Assembly: GCF_000421165.1 (NCBI RefSeq)
Contig: NZ_ATWI01000013.1
Span: forward strand, 98,709 to 162,708
DNA: 64,000 bases
Direction of reading: 5' to 3'
Source of the DNA: Marinobacter daepoensis DSM 16072
GTDB lineage: Bacteria; Pseudomonadota; Gammaproteobacteria; Pseudomonadales; Oleiphilaceae
A program made the translations under genes and the position numbers. The first letter of the stretch is position 1. The number at the start of each line of letters is the position of its first letter. Positions 9,515-18,012 of the stretch are shown piece after piece. The notes beneath the pieces are model-generated. The model was not told the DNA's origin and ran no database searches. It was given only the letters and a program-made list of their open reading frames with translations.

Positions 9515-10489
9515 ATGGCAAAACAGAACATTCGCCTTAACCGGTTTCACAAAGCCGGATTCTACGCGGCCAATACCCTCTCTGGCGTGCTTCCCTGGAT
9601 CTGGTGGTCGCAGCAAAGAGACCGGCTGCTGTCCGAACTGGAAAGCCTGTCACCAGACACTCGTTCAGACATCATGGCACGTGTCCGGTACTACAACCGG
9701 CTGCATCAGGCCTTCACGCCAGCGCCGGATGCTGAACCGATCCGCTCTTTCTCACCCCGAAATAAAAGCAGTGCCTATTACTTTGATTTGCGCAATGTCA
9801 TCCGCTACTTCCCCCGCCAGGCCCGGGTTGCTTACCAGTTAGGCGATGTCACCACAGTTCCGGAACATCCCCGGTTCGTGAAGAGCCGCCCCATCAATGC
9901 CACAGGTGACAACGCCCACTCCGTGCTTCTCAAGCTCAATACCGTGCGCCACTACCTCAAGGTCGAAGACAACCTTGCGTTTGAGCAGAAACGCCCGGTG
10001 GCCGTCTGGCGAGGCAAATCCAACCACCCGGAGCGAGTAGCGTTTGCCAGACAATGGGGCAACAGCTCACTCTGCGACATTGGCTGTGTCCGGCACAAAG
10101 AAACCGAGGACCAGCCTTACCACAAGCCCTTCATGTCGATCCCGGAACAATTGGAACATCAGTTTATCGTCAGTGTTGAAGGCATTGATGTCGCCACCAA
10201 CCTGAAATGGATCATGGCTTCCAATTCACTTTGCATGATGCGCCGTCCCAGATTCGAAACCTGGTTCATGGAAGGCACGTTGCAGCCCGGCGTCCACTAT
10301 GTCGAACTGAAAGACGACTTCTCAGACCTGGAACAGAAAATAGCGTACTACCGGGACAATCCCGCTGAAGCGAAAAGCATCATACGCAATGCGCAGCACT
10401 ATGCCGCACGATTCAGCAACGTTGCCCATGAACGGCTGACATCCTTGCTGGTCATCGATCGCTACCTGAGACTCTCAGGGCAGATCTGA
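9515..10489 (+). CDS. Glycosyltransferase, GT90 family (LpsA-like LPS core enzyme)
   Basis: 324 residues, related to the CAP10 / GT90 family (PF05686) seen in fungal capsule enzymes, animal POGLUTs and bacterial LpsA proteins. Family traits: the long WRGKSNHPERVAF region and FMSIPEQLEHQFIVSVEGIDVATNLKWIMASNS, followed by ETWFMEGTLQPGVHYVEL. I use the ATG at 9515, preceded by AGGAA at good spacing; an ATG at 9434 would add 27 residues not typical of the family. It probably adds a xylose- or glucose-like core residue; the donor is unknown. Confidence 0.85.
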   Translation: MAKQNIRLNRFHKAGFYAANTLSGVLPWIWWSQQRDRLLSELESLSPDTRSDIMARVRYYNRLHQAFTPAPDAEPIRSFSPRNKSSAYYFDLRNVIRYFPRQARVAYQLGDVTTVPEHPRFVKSRPINATGDNAHSVLLKLNTVRHYLKVEDNLAFEQKRPVAVWRGKSNHPERVAFARQWGNSSLCDIGCVRHKETEDQPYHKPFMSIPEQLEHQFIVSVEGIDVATNLKWIMASNSLCMMRRPRFETWFMEGTLQPGVHYVELKDDFSDLEQKIAYYRDNPAEAKSIIRNAQHYAARFSNVAHERLTSLLVIDRYLRLSGQI

Positions 10490-10572
10490 ACATCCCCTGA
10501 CAGGCATCCACGTCAGAGCAAGTGTATACTGGTGCCCGTTTTCAAGACGGACCCTCCGGGCACTGGTATCTT

Positions 10573-11403
10573 ATGTCTCCAAAATCGATCGGCGTGGTGA
10601 TTACCACCTACAACTCCCCGCTCTGGCTGGCCAAGGTTCTCACAGGCTATGAATGTCAGTCCTTCTCATCGTTTCGGGTGATTATTGCCGATGATGGCTC
10701 TACGAAAGACACCCGGGCGCTGATTGATGACTTCAAGGCACGGGGCAAGCTCCAGATCGATCACGTATGGCACGAGGACAACGGATTCCGGAAGTGCCAG
10801 ATTCTTAACAAAGCCATCCGCGAAACACCGTGCGACTATCTGATCTTTACGGATGGGGATTGCATCCCGGAACCTGACTTTGTCCAGACCCATCACGATC
10901 TGGCCCGGCCTGGCCAGTTTCTCTCAGGTGGATACATCAAACTGACCATGCCGGTCTCGGAGAAGATCACCGACGAAGACATCCGTTCGGGCAACATATT
11001 CAAGCCGGCATGGCTGATCGCCCACGGCCAACCCCGGAACCACAAACTCTGGAAGTTGTCCCCATCGAGGGCGTTCCGTCAGTTCATGAACCGGATCACC
11101 CCGGCTGCGGCCAGTTGGAATGGCATGAACAGCTCCACCTGGACCCGCGATCTCATTGCCGTCAATGGTTTCAACGAGGACATGCAATACGGTGGACTGG
11201 ACCGGGAACTCGGGGAACGCTTGTGGAATTTTGGCCACCGCTCCCGGCAGATCCGCTATAGCACCGTGTGCCTGCACCTGGACCATGCCAGGGGCTATTC
11301 AAAGCCGGAAATCTGGGAAAAGAACAGAGCCATCCGGAAAGCCGTGAAGGATAACAAAACCTTCTGGGCTGAGAATGGCATCGAGAAGAAGCGACCGGCA
11401 TGA
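10573..11403 (+). CDS. Glycosyltransferase, GT2 family with galactosyltransferase-type C-terminus
   Basis: GT-A fold inverting transferase of 276 residues. IGVVITTYNSPLWL opens the nucleotide-binding half, FTDGDCIPEPDF holds the metal-binding DXD (D94, D96), and ASWNGMNSSTWTRDLIAVNG with GGLDRELGERL is the Glyco_transf_7C-like segment that carries the base. I chose the ATG of 10573 so that the protein begins just before the first beta strand; 17 residues more are possible in frame from 10522. The preceding 83-base gap contains a TATACT (10525-10530) with no clear -35. The stop overlaps the next ATG. Confidence 0.88.
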   Translation: MSPKSIGVVITTYNSPLWLAKVLTGYECQSFSSFRVIIADDGSTKDTRALIDDFKARGKLQIDHVWHEDNGFRKCQILNKAIRETPCDYLIFTDGDCIPEPDFVQTHHDLARPGQFLSGGYIKLTMPVSEKITDEDIRSGNIFKPAWLIAHGQPRNHKLWKLSPSRAFRQFMNRITPAAASWNGMNSSTWTRDLIAVNGFNEDMQYGGLDRELGERLWNFGHRSRQIRYSTVCLHLDHARGYSKPEIWEKNRAIRKAVKDNKTFWAENGIEKKRPA

Positions 11404-12569
11404 GAACTCTGGTAGTTATACACAGTCTGAAAATGGGTGGCATGGAACGCGTCGCGGTCAACCTCGCCGATGCCTTTGCCGAAGAGGGTCACGAAAGCCA
11501 CCTGCTGTCCTGCCGGAATCAACCCAACGACCTCAGCCCTTCGCACCCCGGGGTACAGCTCCACTATTTTGATCAGTTCCGGGCACTGATGAAGTCGGTG
11601 ATCGGTATTCCGGTATTTCTGCTTTCCCGGGTGCTTCTGGGCGTGGTGTTACCCAGATCCCATTTCATGTGGACAGGCTGGCTGAGTGGCTGGCTGCTCA
11701 AACGCCGGATCCGGGCTCTGGAAAAGCAATTCGGTCGCTTTGATCGCATCATTTTCCGGGGATTAGGCACCTTCAAGTATTTCTGGTCATTCCGTGATGA
11801 CCGGTGTCTCTATGTGCTGGAAAACGTCATCCACTATGACCGGCCCTTATGGCAGAAGACATGGGAGTGGCGCCTGGTCTTCCACAAACGCCATCTGGCC
11901 TGCGTGTCTTCCGGTGTCATGGATTCTGCGCTTGAGGCTTTCAAAAAAGGCGGAATCGAGCCTGCCAGCCTCAGGGTGATCACCAACCCCTGCCCGGTTA
12001 GCCAGATTGCAACGCTGGCAGCAGAGTCTGACCCGGACATTCCCACCACGCCTTACATTCTCAATGTCGCCCGGCTGGTCCCCCAGAAAGGTCACGAACT
12101 GCTTCTGGAAGCCTATGCACGCTCGGGGGTCAGCCATAAACTGGTCATCGTTGGCGAGGGGCATCTTCGCAACCAACTGGAAGACAAAGCCCGGAAGCTA
12201 GGTATTGAAGAGCAGGTCTACTTTGCCGGCCAACGCAAGAACCCGTATCCGTGGATGAAACAGGCCGACCTCTTTGTTCTGGCGTCTGAATACGAAGGGT
12301 TAGGCATTGTCCTGACCGAAGCGCTGGCGTGCGGCACTCCCATTATGTCTGTTGAAAGCCGAGGTGGGGTCACCGACGTCTTTACCGGCGAGTTGGAAGC
12401 GTACCTGACACCGAGGACCACGGAGGGATTGGCAGCAGGACTGTCTTCAGTGACACAGCAACTGCCGGTTACGGTAAACCCCGAGTGGCTGGCTCCCTTC
12501 CGTAGCCATGTGGTGGTCAAGGCCTTCCTGGAACCCATGAAAAAGAACACGAAAGCCTCCAATGACTGA
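11400..12569 (+). CDS. Glycosyltransferase, GT4 family
   Basis: 389-residue GT4 enzyme: MRTLVVIHSLKMGGMERVAVN at the N-terminus, ILNVARLVPQKGHELLLEAY, and the donor E-x7-E motif EYEGLGIVLTEALACGTPI. A hydrophobic stretch near residues 65-95 (IGIPVFLLSRVLLGVVL) may bind the membrane. Coupled to the GT2 gene by ATGA and overlapping the sulfotransferase-like gene by eight bases. Confidence 0.9.
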   Translation: MRTLVVIHSLKMGGMERVAVNLADAFAEEGHESHLLSCRNQPNDLSPSHPGVQLHYFDQFRALMKSVIGIPVFLLSRVLLGVVLPRSHFMWTGWLSGWLLKRRIRALEKQFGRFDRIIFRGLGTFKYFWSFRDDRCLYVLENVIHYDRPLWQKTWEWRLVFHKRHLACVSSGVMDSALEAFKKGGIEPASLRVITNPCPVSQIATLAAESDPDIPTTPYILNVARLVPQKGHELLLEAYARSGVSHKLVIVGEGHLRNQLEDKARKLGIEEQVYFAGQRKNPYPWMKQADLFVLASEYEGLGIVLTEALACGTPIMSVESRGGVTDVFTGELEAYLTPRTTEGLAAGLSSVTQQLPVTVNPEWLAPFRSHVVVKAFLEPMKKNTKASND

Positions 12570-13494
12570 CGCCCCTGCTCCTCTCAACATTCTTGTCGCC
12601 GGCATTTACTGGTCTGGGTCCGGCGCTGTCGTGGACTATCTGAAAGGGCACCCGGACTGCGCCGTTCCTCGCGGTGAGTTCACGGACTTCAAGCGCAACG
12701 GCCGTATCGGATCAATGCTGGAAGCGCCAACGGCCCAACGTGCAAAATGGCTGGCCCGCAGCCTGTGGGCCGAAACCCGTCTCGGAAAACTGCCGGGGGC
12801 ACAACTGAAAGCTCTGCGAGGCGCCTCTCCGGCGTCTCTGCCGTTAAAGGAGCAAGTGGCCCACCACCGGCTAAAGCTGGCCTACCTCTCCCAATACCGT
12901 CGCCACCTGGCCCGGGGTGGCTCCCAGACAGACAGCTCTCACTGGAATCAATGGTTACAGGCCGTCGGAAAAGCGCAGGTGGGCGGGAAAAGCGCCATTG
13001 TCTGGAATCAACCGATCTGGGTCGGCAAGCATGAACACACCTGGCCTGCAGTGTTCAGCCCTTATAAACTCGTTGTCGTCCACCGGGACCCGGTGGATCA
13101 GTTTGCAGAAGTGGTTCGCCAGGGGAAAATCGGCAAACGGAAGTCCGACCCGGCTTTCGACGACAGCGAAAAAGACGACATACTTTATGTGCTGAAAGGC
13201 CTCAAAGCCAAACTACTCAGCCTTGAGACTCTGGCCAGACACCTGGGGCCAGAGCAGATGCTTCTGATCAACTTCGAACATTTTGTCGAGGACACCCCGG
13301 CACAGGCGGAACGGCTCTGCGGGTTTCTGGGGTTACCTCAGGCGCAGAAGGCCGGAGCGCCATTCGACCCCAGCAAATCCATCCTGAACGTCGGCATCGG
13401 CCGGGATGAGGCAGTCCAGCGTATGCTGGCGCCGCATCAGTCGCTGGTCAATGAACTCTTCGCACTCCGGGCTCAGCTGGGCAACGAGCAGTAG
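12562..13494 (+). CDS. Sulfotransferase-like P-loop protein
   Basis: 310 residues. The 5'-phosphate-binding loop is GIYWSGSGAVVDYL (about 14-27) and the 3'-phosphate-binding strand is VVVHRDPVDQF (about 171-181), as in PAPS-dependent sulfotransferases; LLINFEHFVEDTPAQAERLCGFLGL is the usual C-terminal region. It closes the + strand operon and its last 22 bases overlap the end of the cytidylyltransferase gene on the other strand. The obvious role is sulfation of a glycan. Because it borders a phosphoramidate gene set, transfer from a 3'-phosphorylated CDP-amidate, chemically analogous to PAPS, is an alternative. Neither is proven. Confidence 0.75.
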   Translation: MTDAPAPLNILVAGIYWSGSGAVVDYLKGHPDCAVPRGEFTDFKRNGRIGSMLEAPTAQRAKWLARSLWAETRLGKLPGAQLKALRGASPASLPLKEQVAHHRLKLAYLSQYRRHLARGGSQTDSSHWNQWLQAVGKAQVGGKSAIVWNQPIWVGKHEHTWPAVFSPYKLVVVHRDPVDQFAEVVRQGKIGKRKSDPAFDDSEKDDILYVLKGLKAKLLSLETLARHLGPEQMLLINFEHFVEDTPAQAERLCGFLGLPQAQKAGAPFDPSKSILNVGIGRDEAVQRMLAPHQSLVNELFALRAQLGNEQ

Positions 13495-14255
13495 CTTTCA
13501 AGCCGCCCATCACTCACCATGGCAGAGTAGGCTTCAAGCTCCTCTGCCGTGTCTACCTCGAGCCATCCGTTGGACACCAGGCAAGCCTTAACCGGCCATC
13601 CGGCATCAATCAAAAACTGGATAAAGCTCGTCATATACATGTTATCGAAGTCTTTACCATCGTACACAGCCGAACGATCCATGGACTCAAAAACGTCCTT
13701 GAATGCCTGAACCCGATCACCACGCACCTTGATCAGCCCCATGTACTGGGCCTGCACCTGATCGTAGCTACTCGGCTTCTTACCGAGTTCCGTGACGTTG
13801 CCCTGCTCATCCATCCGGAACGTTTCCGCATCATCCAGAGGCTCGTCCATTCTCAACTGCCAGAGGCGTTGCCAATCACGATCAGCCGCCAGACAGAGCG
13901 GCGCATCACAATCAAGCAGCGCCTGAAGCACGTTCGGCTGGTACACAATATCGCCATAGCTGATCAGAAGGTCTTCTCCGGGCCGCATACGATCAGCGGC
14001 ACAGAACAGCGTGCGAACCATGTTGGTAGTGGCGTACTCAGGGTTGATCACCAGGCCTGCTCCCTGGGTGTCCAGATCACCGGCCCGATAGCCACCAATA
14101 ACGGTGATGTTGTCGGTGATCCCGCACTGCGCCATAGCAACCAGTTGATGATGCAGCAACGGCCTGCCCGCCAGTGCCACCATGCATTTGGGCCGGTCTT
14201 CAGTGTAGGGGCGCAACCGGGTACCCTGGCCCGCCGCCAAGATCAGTGTCTGCAT
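13473..14255 (-). CDS. Nucleotidyltransferase, probable CTP:phosphoglutamine cytidylyltransferase (Cj1416-like)
   Basis: 260-residue single-domain enzyme with the nucleotide-binding signature LILAAGQGTRLRPYTEDRPKCM at the N-terminus and a YGDIVY metal-binding aspartate. Alone it would be called a sugar-phosphate or phosphocholine nucleotidyltransferase. It follows, with overlapping reading frames, a C26-type amidase and a PEP-synthase-like kinase; this is the order of cj1418c-cj1417c-cj1416c in Campylobacter jejuni, where the homologue joins CTP and L-glutamine phosphate to CDP-L-glutamine. I infer the same step here. It overlaps the upstream gene by 13 bases. Confidence 0.75.
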   Translation of the reverse strand: MQTLILAAGQGTRLRPYTEDRPKCMVALAGRPLLHHQLVAMAQCGITDNITVIGGYRAGDLDTQGAGLVINPEYATTNMVRTLFCAADRMRPGEDLLISYGDIVYQPNVLQALLDCDAPLCLAADRDWQRLWQLRMDEPLDDAETFRMDEQGNVTELGKKPSSYDQVQAQYMGLIKVRGDRVQAFKDVFESMDRSAVYDGKDFDNMYMTSFIQFLIDAGWPVKACLVSNGWLEVDTAEELEAYSAMVSDGRLESYCSLPS

Positions 14256-14890
14256 GGTTTACCTCTGAATATTCCAGTAAATAGATGTTTGTCGGCATCG
14301 CGGAAAGGAACCTCCCGCTCCGGGTGCCACATGATACCGGCCCAGGCCAGCCGATGGTGCAGGAGAGCCTCCACCTCACCCTCGGCACTCAGGCATTGGG
14401 GAATCAGCGACTCTGCGACACCCTCTGCCGAAACTCCCCAATTATGGAAGCTGTTGACCTCCTCAAATGCACGAAAAAGCGCATCCGTCGTCGCTGTGCA
14501 AACCACCGGATGACGCACCGCCGTGTGGCCGGAAACCGGGACGAGCTGCCCTCCAAGCCAGACATTCATCATTTGCAGCCCCCGGCAGACACCGATCACG
14601 GGAATGTCATGGGCGTGAGCCCAGGATAACAGCTCAGCCTCCGTGTGATCGCGTTCAGGCGCCACGTTACTGGCACCGGGCAAAGAACCAAGGTCATTCC
14701 CCCCCGAGAGAATCACCCCCTCCAGACCAACCTCACTGGCCCACCGCCGGATATTGGAAAGCCGATTGGGAACGGGAACCGGTATAAAACCGAGGCTTTC
14801 CAGAAACCGGAACCACTGCTGATCCAGGCAGTCCCGCAGCTCCCCATACGCAGGAACAGTGTCGACACGCTGGCTGATGCCAATTCGCAT
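14243..14890 (-). CDS. Class I glutamine amidotransferase-like hydrolase, probable gamma-glutamyl-CDP-amidate hydrolase (Cj1417-like)
   Basis: 215 residues with an intact Cys-His-Glu triad: nucleophile elbow GVCRGLQMM (C102) and MWHPERE (H189, E191), as in peptidase C26 / PuuD-type gamma-glutamyl hydrolases. The substrate loop is LSGGNDLG. In Campylobacter the equivalent enzyme removes glutamate from CDP-L-glutamine to give cytidine diphosphoramidate. It starts one base after the stop of the kinase gene (TAGAATG) and overlaps the cytidylyltransferase gene, so the three are made together. A general gamma-Glu-GABA hydrolase role is the alternative, less likely in this setting. Confidence 0.78.
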   Translation of the reverse strand: MRIGISQRVDTVPAYGELRDCLDQQWFRFLESLGFIPVPVPNRLSNIRRWASEVGLEGVILSGGNDLGSLPGASNVAPERDHTEAELLSWAHAHDIPVIGVCRGLQMMNVWLGGQLVPVSGHTAVRHPVVCTATTDALFRAFEEVNSFHNWGVSAEGVAESLIPQCLSAEGEVEALLHHRLAWAGIMWHPEREVPFRDADKHLFTGIFRGKPCRH

Positions 14891-14891
14891 T

Positions 14892-17800
14892 CTAACGTAT
14901 CACCTCAATTCGCTTGTTCACCGGGTCCAGCTCAAGAGCGCCCGCGCTGGCCAGTGTTGCGTATGTGCCCTCTCCCACACCTATGGCAGCGGGGAGGCCA
15001 AATTCCGCCGCCCGGATGGCCATATGGGAGTTCGCGCCACCGTACATGGTAATCAGTCCGGCAATGCCATGGCCAAAAAGCCAGTCATAACCGGGATCGG
15101 CCTGGGGGATAAGGGCTATTTTTCCTTCCAGGCCAGGGTTACTGTCCCGGGAGATGCCCTGAAGGTCCACACAGTCTGCCGCCACTCGTTGTTGACCAAC
15201 GAAATTAGCCTGGGCCTCTGAATACACAAATGAGTAGAAATCCGCTTCCGAGAACAGTAGTGGGGGCAGCTCCACCATCGCGGCACCACGAAGTACCGCC
15301 TCACCTTCCCGGGCATGCCCTGCTAACCACGAGCCCACTTCTTCCGGAGCAATATGACCACCTCTCAGGATACCCAATGCCTCCAGAGGAATCCCGGCCA
15401 ATTGATCACGATCCAGCCCATGGCTCTCTCCAAAACGTGCCAGGCACTCCAACGCCAGGGACAGATGGCGAGTAAAGACAAACTTAGCCCGCTCCCTTCC
15501 CTCAATAGCCCCCCTCAGGAATCGCTCAAGGGAAGCCATGTCCACCGGCAGCCCCATGGCGATCAAGGCCTCTGAAAACGCAGACTTCTCTTCCTCCCAG
15601 GCCGACAACGCCCCAACGTTGTGCCCGGGCTCATCGGCCCTGGCACGCGCGACCGCTGGCGCAAGATACTGATCCGGATTCTGCGCATAAGATGGCGAGG
15701 TGATGTCGTAGGTGCCAGGCCGGAGGTGGCCGTACCGCCCCACCAACTCGCCCATGGACATGTCATCACGGGCAACGGCTGTTACATCCTCGGTGAAGCG
15801 GTGGGATACTGTCCGGATGGAATTCATGAACTCATCAACCGCAACCTGCGACAACACCCCCGTGTGCACCGCCGATTTCAGCAGTGTCACCGCAATAAAA
15901 CCGCTACGGGCCAGGTGTGAGAACACCAGCGTTCCATCTCGCCGGCATTCGTCCAGAAGCGTAAAAACCTGTTCCAGGCTGGCGCCCGGCGCCTGAGCGA
16001 AGCGCTCAAAGCGGTGTTCAACGTCCTGAACGAGACTTAGGTCAGCCTCGGTTCTGGCGATGGCACCAGCGGTGATGGTTCTGAGCCCATCCTCCAGTTG
16101 CTGAATGTCCGTTGCCGGGAAATCGCCCTCTTGTGCCAGTCGCTCTCGCCAACGTTCGAAGTCCAGAGCGATGCAGGTGGGCACGACATCAAACTCCACC
16201 TTATCGTGCAAGTGGGGGTGGCGCCGGAGCCAGTCCAGATAGAAATCGACAAGGCGCCCCGCCAGATCGTCATCCAGTGTTTTCGGTATAAACGAGTTGA
16301 AGCTGGCCCGGATATCAATGTAGGGGTGCCCGGCAAACATTCTCAGCAAAGGCTGGGGACGAACGTCCCGGTAACCGTATTCCGCACGCTGCGTTGCCCA
16401 GACTTCGTCCAGTATCAGGTACCGGTACAGGCTCGATGCCAGACGCCCTGGCCGGGTCCCGATAATCTCGGCTGGGTTCCAGTCCGGCATTACCCCGAAG
16501 TAAGCCGGTTTACCCACCACGAATGGGCCTGGGGTCTGCAACTGGCGGAAACGATCGACCGCACTGGCCAGCAGGAGGTCGGAGCTGTCGCTCTCACTCA
16601 ACTCATGCTGAACCGCAATCGGGCGCACCTGAAGTACATGAATATGCCCACCTTCAGTAATCGCGAATTCGATATCCAGGGAGTCAAAGTCCAGGAGGTC
16701 TTCCACTTCTCTCAGAGCCGGCATCAGGCCCGCCAGATTCTCCGGAATCACAACCTGATCGGCCGGCCTTCCTCTGCGCACAACCAGGGTTTTGTGTTCA
16801 CGACTGGCACCACTCGTGATCGACTCAGTACTGCGAGTGGTATCGTCATAGTTCACCACATAATACGGCGCACCCGACGAGAGAGTTTTGGTAAACGCAA
16901 CACCACTGGCGACGACCTTCTCAAGCATCGGCTGTACCAGAACCTGGTTATCGGGATGGCCGTCCGGATAGGACGCGATCACCTCCTCAATGGCGGACAA
17001 CAAGGCTTCGGAATCCTGTCGTTCCACGTTCAGAATGCTGGTATAGGCCCCCGCATTGGAAACGCCAAAACCATCCTCAGACAGCGCACTACTTCGGACC
17101 ACAAGCCTGGGGTACTGCGTGAGTTCAGCCGAGATTCTGGCCATCACCGCTCCGGAACTCTCCTGCCAGTCTGCAACCGTAAAGCTGACCTGATCTTCAA
17201 TCCGGCTGCGGGTCACAACGCCCTGTAAACGATGCAGCGTCTGGGCTTTGGTGCCCAGTATGAACCGGCTTAAGTCGTTGGCGTCGTTCATTTCGGCCCA
17301 TTCGCCACCCACATCCACCGCCGTGATCTGAAAGCCACGGATACGCAGGTATTCAAGCAGCTGGCTCAAACTGCCAGTTTTCAGTGATTCCGGTATCGAC
17401 GAACTGGAGACAAGATAATCGGCAACACGGCCCGACAAGCGCACCAGCCCCACAAATTCCGCATCTGCCAGATCCTCCGGAATATCCCGCCCCAGGCGGG
17501 TCACCATGCCGTCGTGGAGATTGACCTTCTCACACCGGGCCAGGTCTTCATCTGAACGCCCCTCATACCGGCAGCGCCAGTTAGTATCCACCAGCATCGC
17601 AATATCGGTTGGTGCGGAGGACAGCGACTCAACGGCCGAATCCCTGAAAAGAATATCGGCATAAGACACATAATGTGTGTAGCGGGAATCCAGCGGCGCC
17701 TCCAGCAGTGATGCCGCAGCGCCCGTGCTCTCCCAGTGGGGGTTCACCGAGTAGTGCAGGTCGGGATAGCGCTCAAGCACCGCATCCAGCTGATACCCAC

Positions 17801-17969
17801 CCACAAAATGCGTTTCCGGTGTCACAACGCGCATCGCCTGCAGCAACCAGTCCAGAACTCGACGGCGCCCGGCGGCACCGCGGAGAACACTGTGTTGCTC
17901 GCCTTTGAACGGCTTGCCCGCCCCCAGGATAATCAAGCGTGTGGCGGAATGAACGTCTGTAGTTTTCAC
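14892..17969 (-). CDS. Nucleotidyltransferase domain fused to PEP-synthase-like glutamine kinase (Cj1418-like)
   Basis: 1025 residues from the GTG at 17969. Residues 1-240 look like a nucleotidyltransferase (LIILGAGKPFKGEQ, then YADILFRD and AEMNDANDL). Residues about 250-455 are the PEP-synthase ATP-binding domain (VVRSSALSEDGFGVSNAGAY ... HVLQVRPI). The end is a phosphohistidine swivel domain, MYGGANSHMAIRAAEFGLPA, with His982. PEP synthase would need a C-terminal PEP-binding barrel, which is absent. C. jejuni Cj1418 has the last two domains and phosphorylates the amide of L-glutamine. The fused N-terminal domain is an addition. A TTG at 18029 would add 20 hydrophobic residues but lies inside the upstream gene; the start is uncertain. 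Confidence 0.8.
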   Translation of the reverse strand: MKTTDVHSATRLIILGAGKPFKGEQHSVLRGAAGRRRVLDWLLQAMRVVTPETHFVGGYQLDAVLERYPDLHYSVNPHWESTGAAASLLEAPLDSRYTHYVSYADILFRDSAVESLSSAPTDIAMLVDTNWRCRYEGRSDEDLARCEKVNLHDGMVTRLGRDIPEDLADAEFVGLVRLSGRVADYLVSSSSIPESLKTGSLSQLLEYLRIRGFQITAVDVGGEWAEMNDANDLSRFILGTKAQTLHRLQGVVTRSRIEDQVSFTVADWQESSGAVMARISAELTQYPRLVVRSSALSEDGFGVSNAGAYTSILNVERQDSEALLSAIEEVIASYPDGHPDNQVLVQPMLEKVVASGVAFTKTLSSGAPYYVVNYDDTTRSTESITSGASREHKTLVVRRGRPADQVVIPENLAGLMPALREVEDLLDFDSLDIEFAITEGGHIHVLQVRPIAVQHELSESDSSDLLLASAVDRFRQLQTPGPFVVGKPAYFGVMPDWNPAEIIGTRPGRLASSLYRYLILDEVWATQRAEYGYRDVRPQPLLRMFAGHPYIDIRASFNSFIPKTLDDDLAGRLVDFYLDWLRRHPHLHDKVEFDVVPTCIALDFERWRERLAQEGDFPATDIQQLEDGLRTITAGAIARTEADLSLVQDVEHRFERFAQAPGASLEQVFTLLDECRRDGTLVFSHLARSGFIAVTLLKSAVHTGVLSQVAVDEFMNSIRTVSHRFTEDVTAVARDDMSMGELVGRYGHLRPGTYDITSPSYAQNPDQYLAPAVARARADEPGHNVGALSAWEEEKSAFSEALIAMGLPVDMASLERFLRGAIEGRERAKFVFTRHLSLALECLARFGESHGLDRDQLAGIPLEALGILRGGHIAPEEVGSWLAGHAREGEAVLRGAAMVELPPLLFSEADFYSFVYSEAQANFVGQQRVAADCVDLQGISRDSNPGLEGKIALIPQADPGYDWLFGHGIAGLITMYGGANSHMAIRAAEFGLPAAIGVGEGTYATLASAGALELDPVNKRIEVIR

Positions 17970-18012
17970 GGGCAATGACCAAAGCAAAAGAATGGTAAGT
18001 GGGGCGACAACG

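Noticed and set aside
16098..17228. 376-residue open frame opposite the glutamine-kinase-like gene
   Set aside because: Antisense shadow; no recognisable domains and no ribosome site, while the - strand frame has clear ATP-grasp motifs.
14892..17969. Reading this gene as phosphoenolpyruvate synthase
   Set aside because: It lacks the C-terminal PEP-binding barrel, has an extra N-terminal domain and lies in a Cj1418-1417-1416 type order; glutamine kinase fits better.
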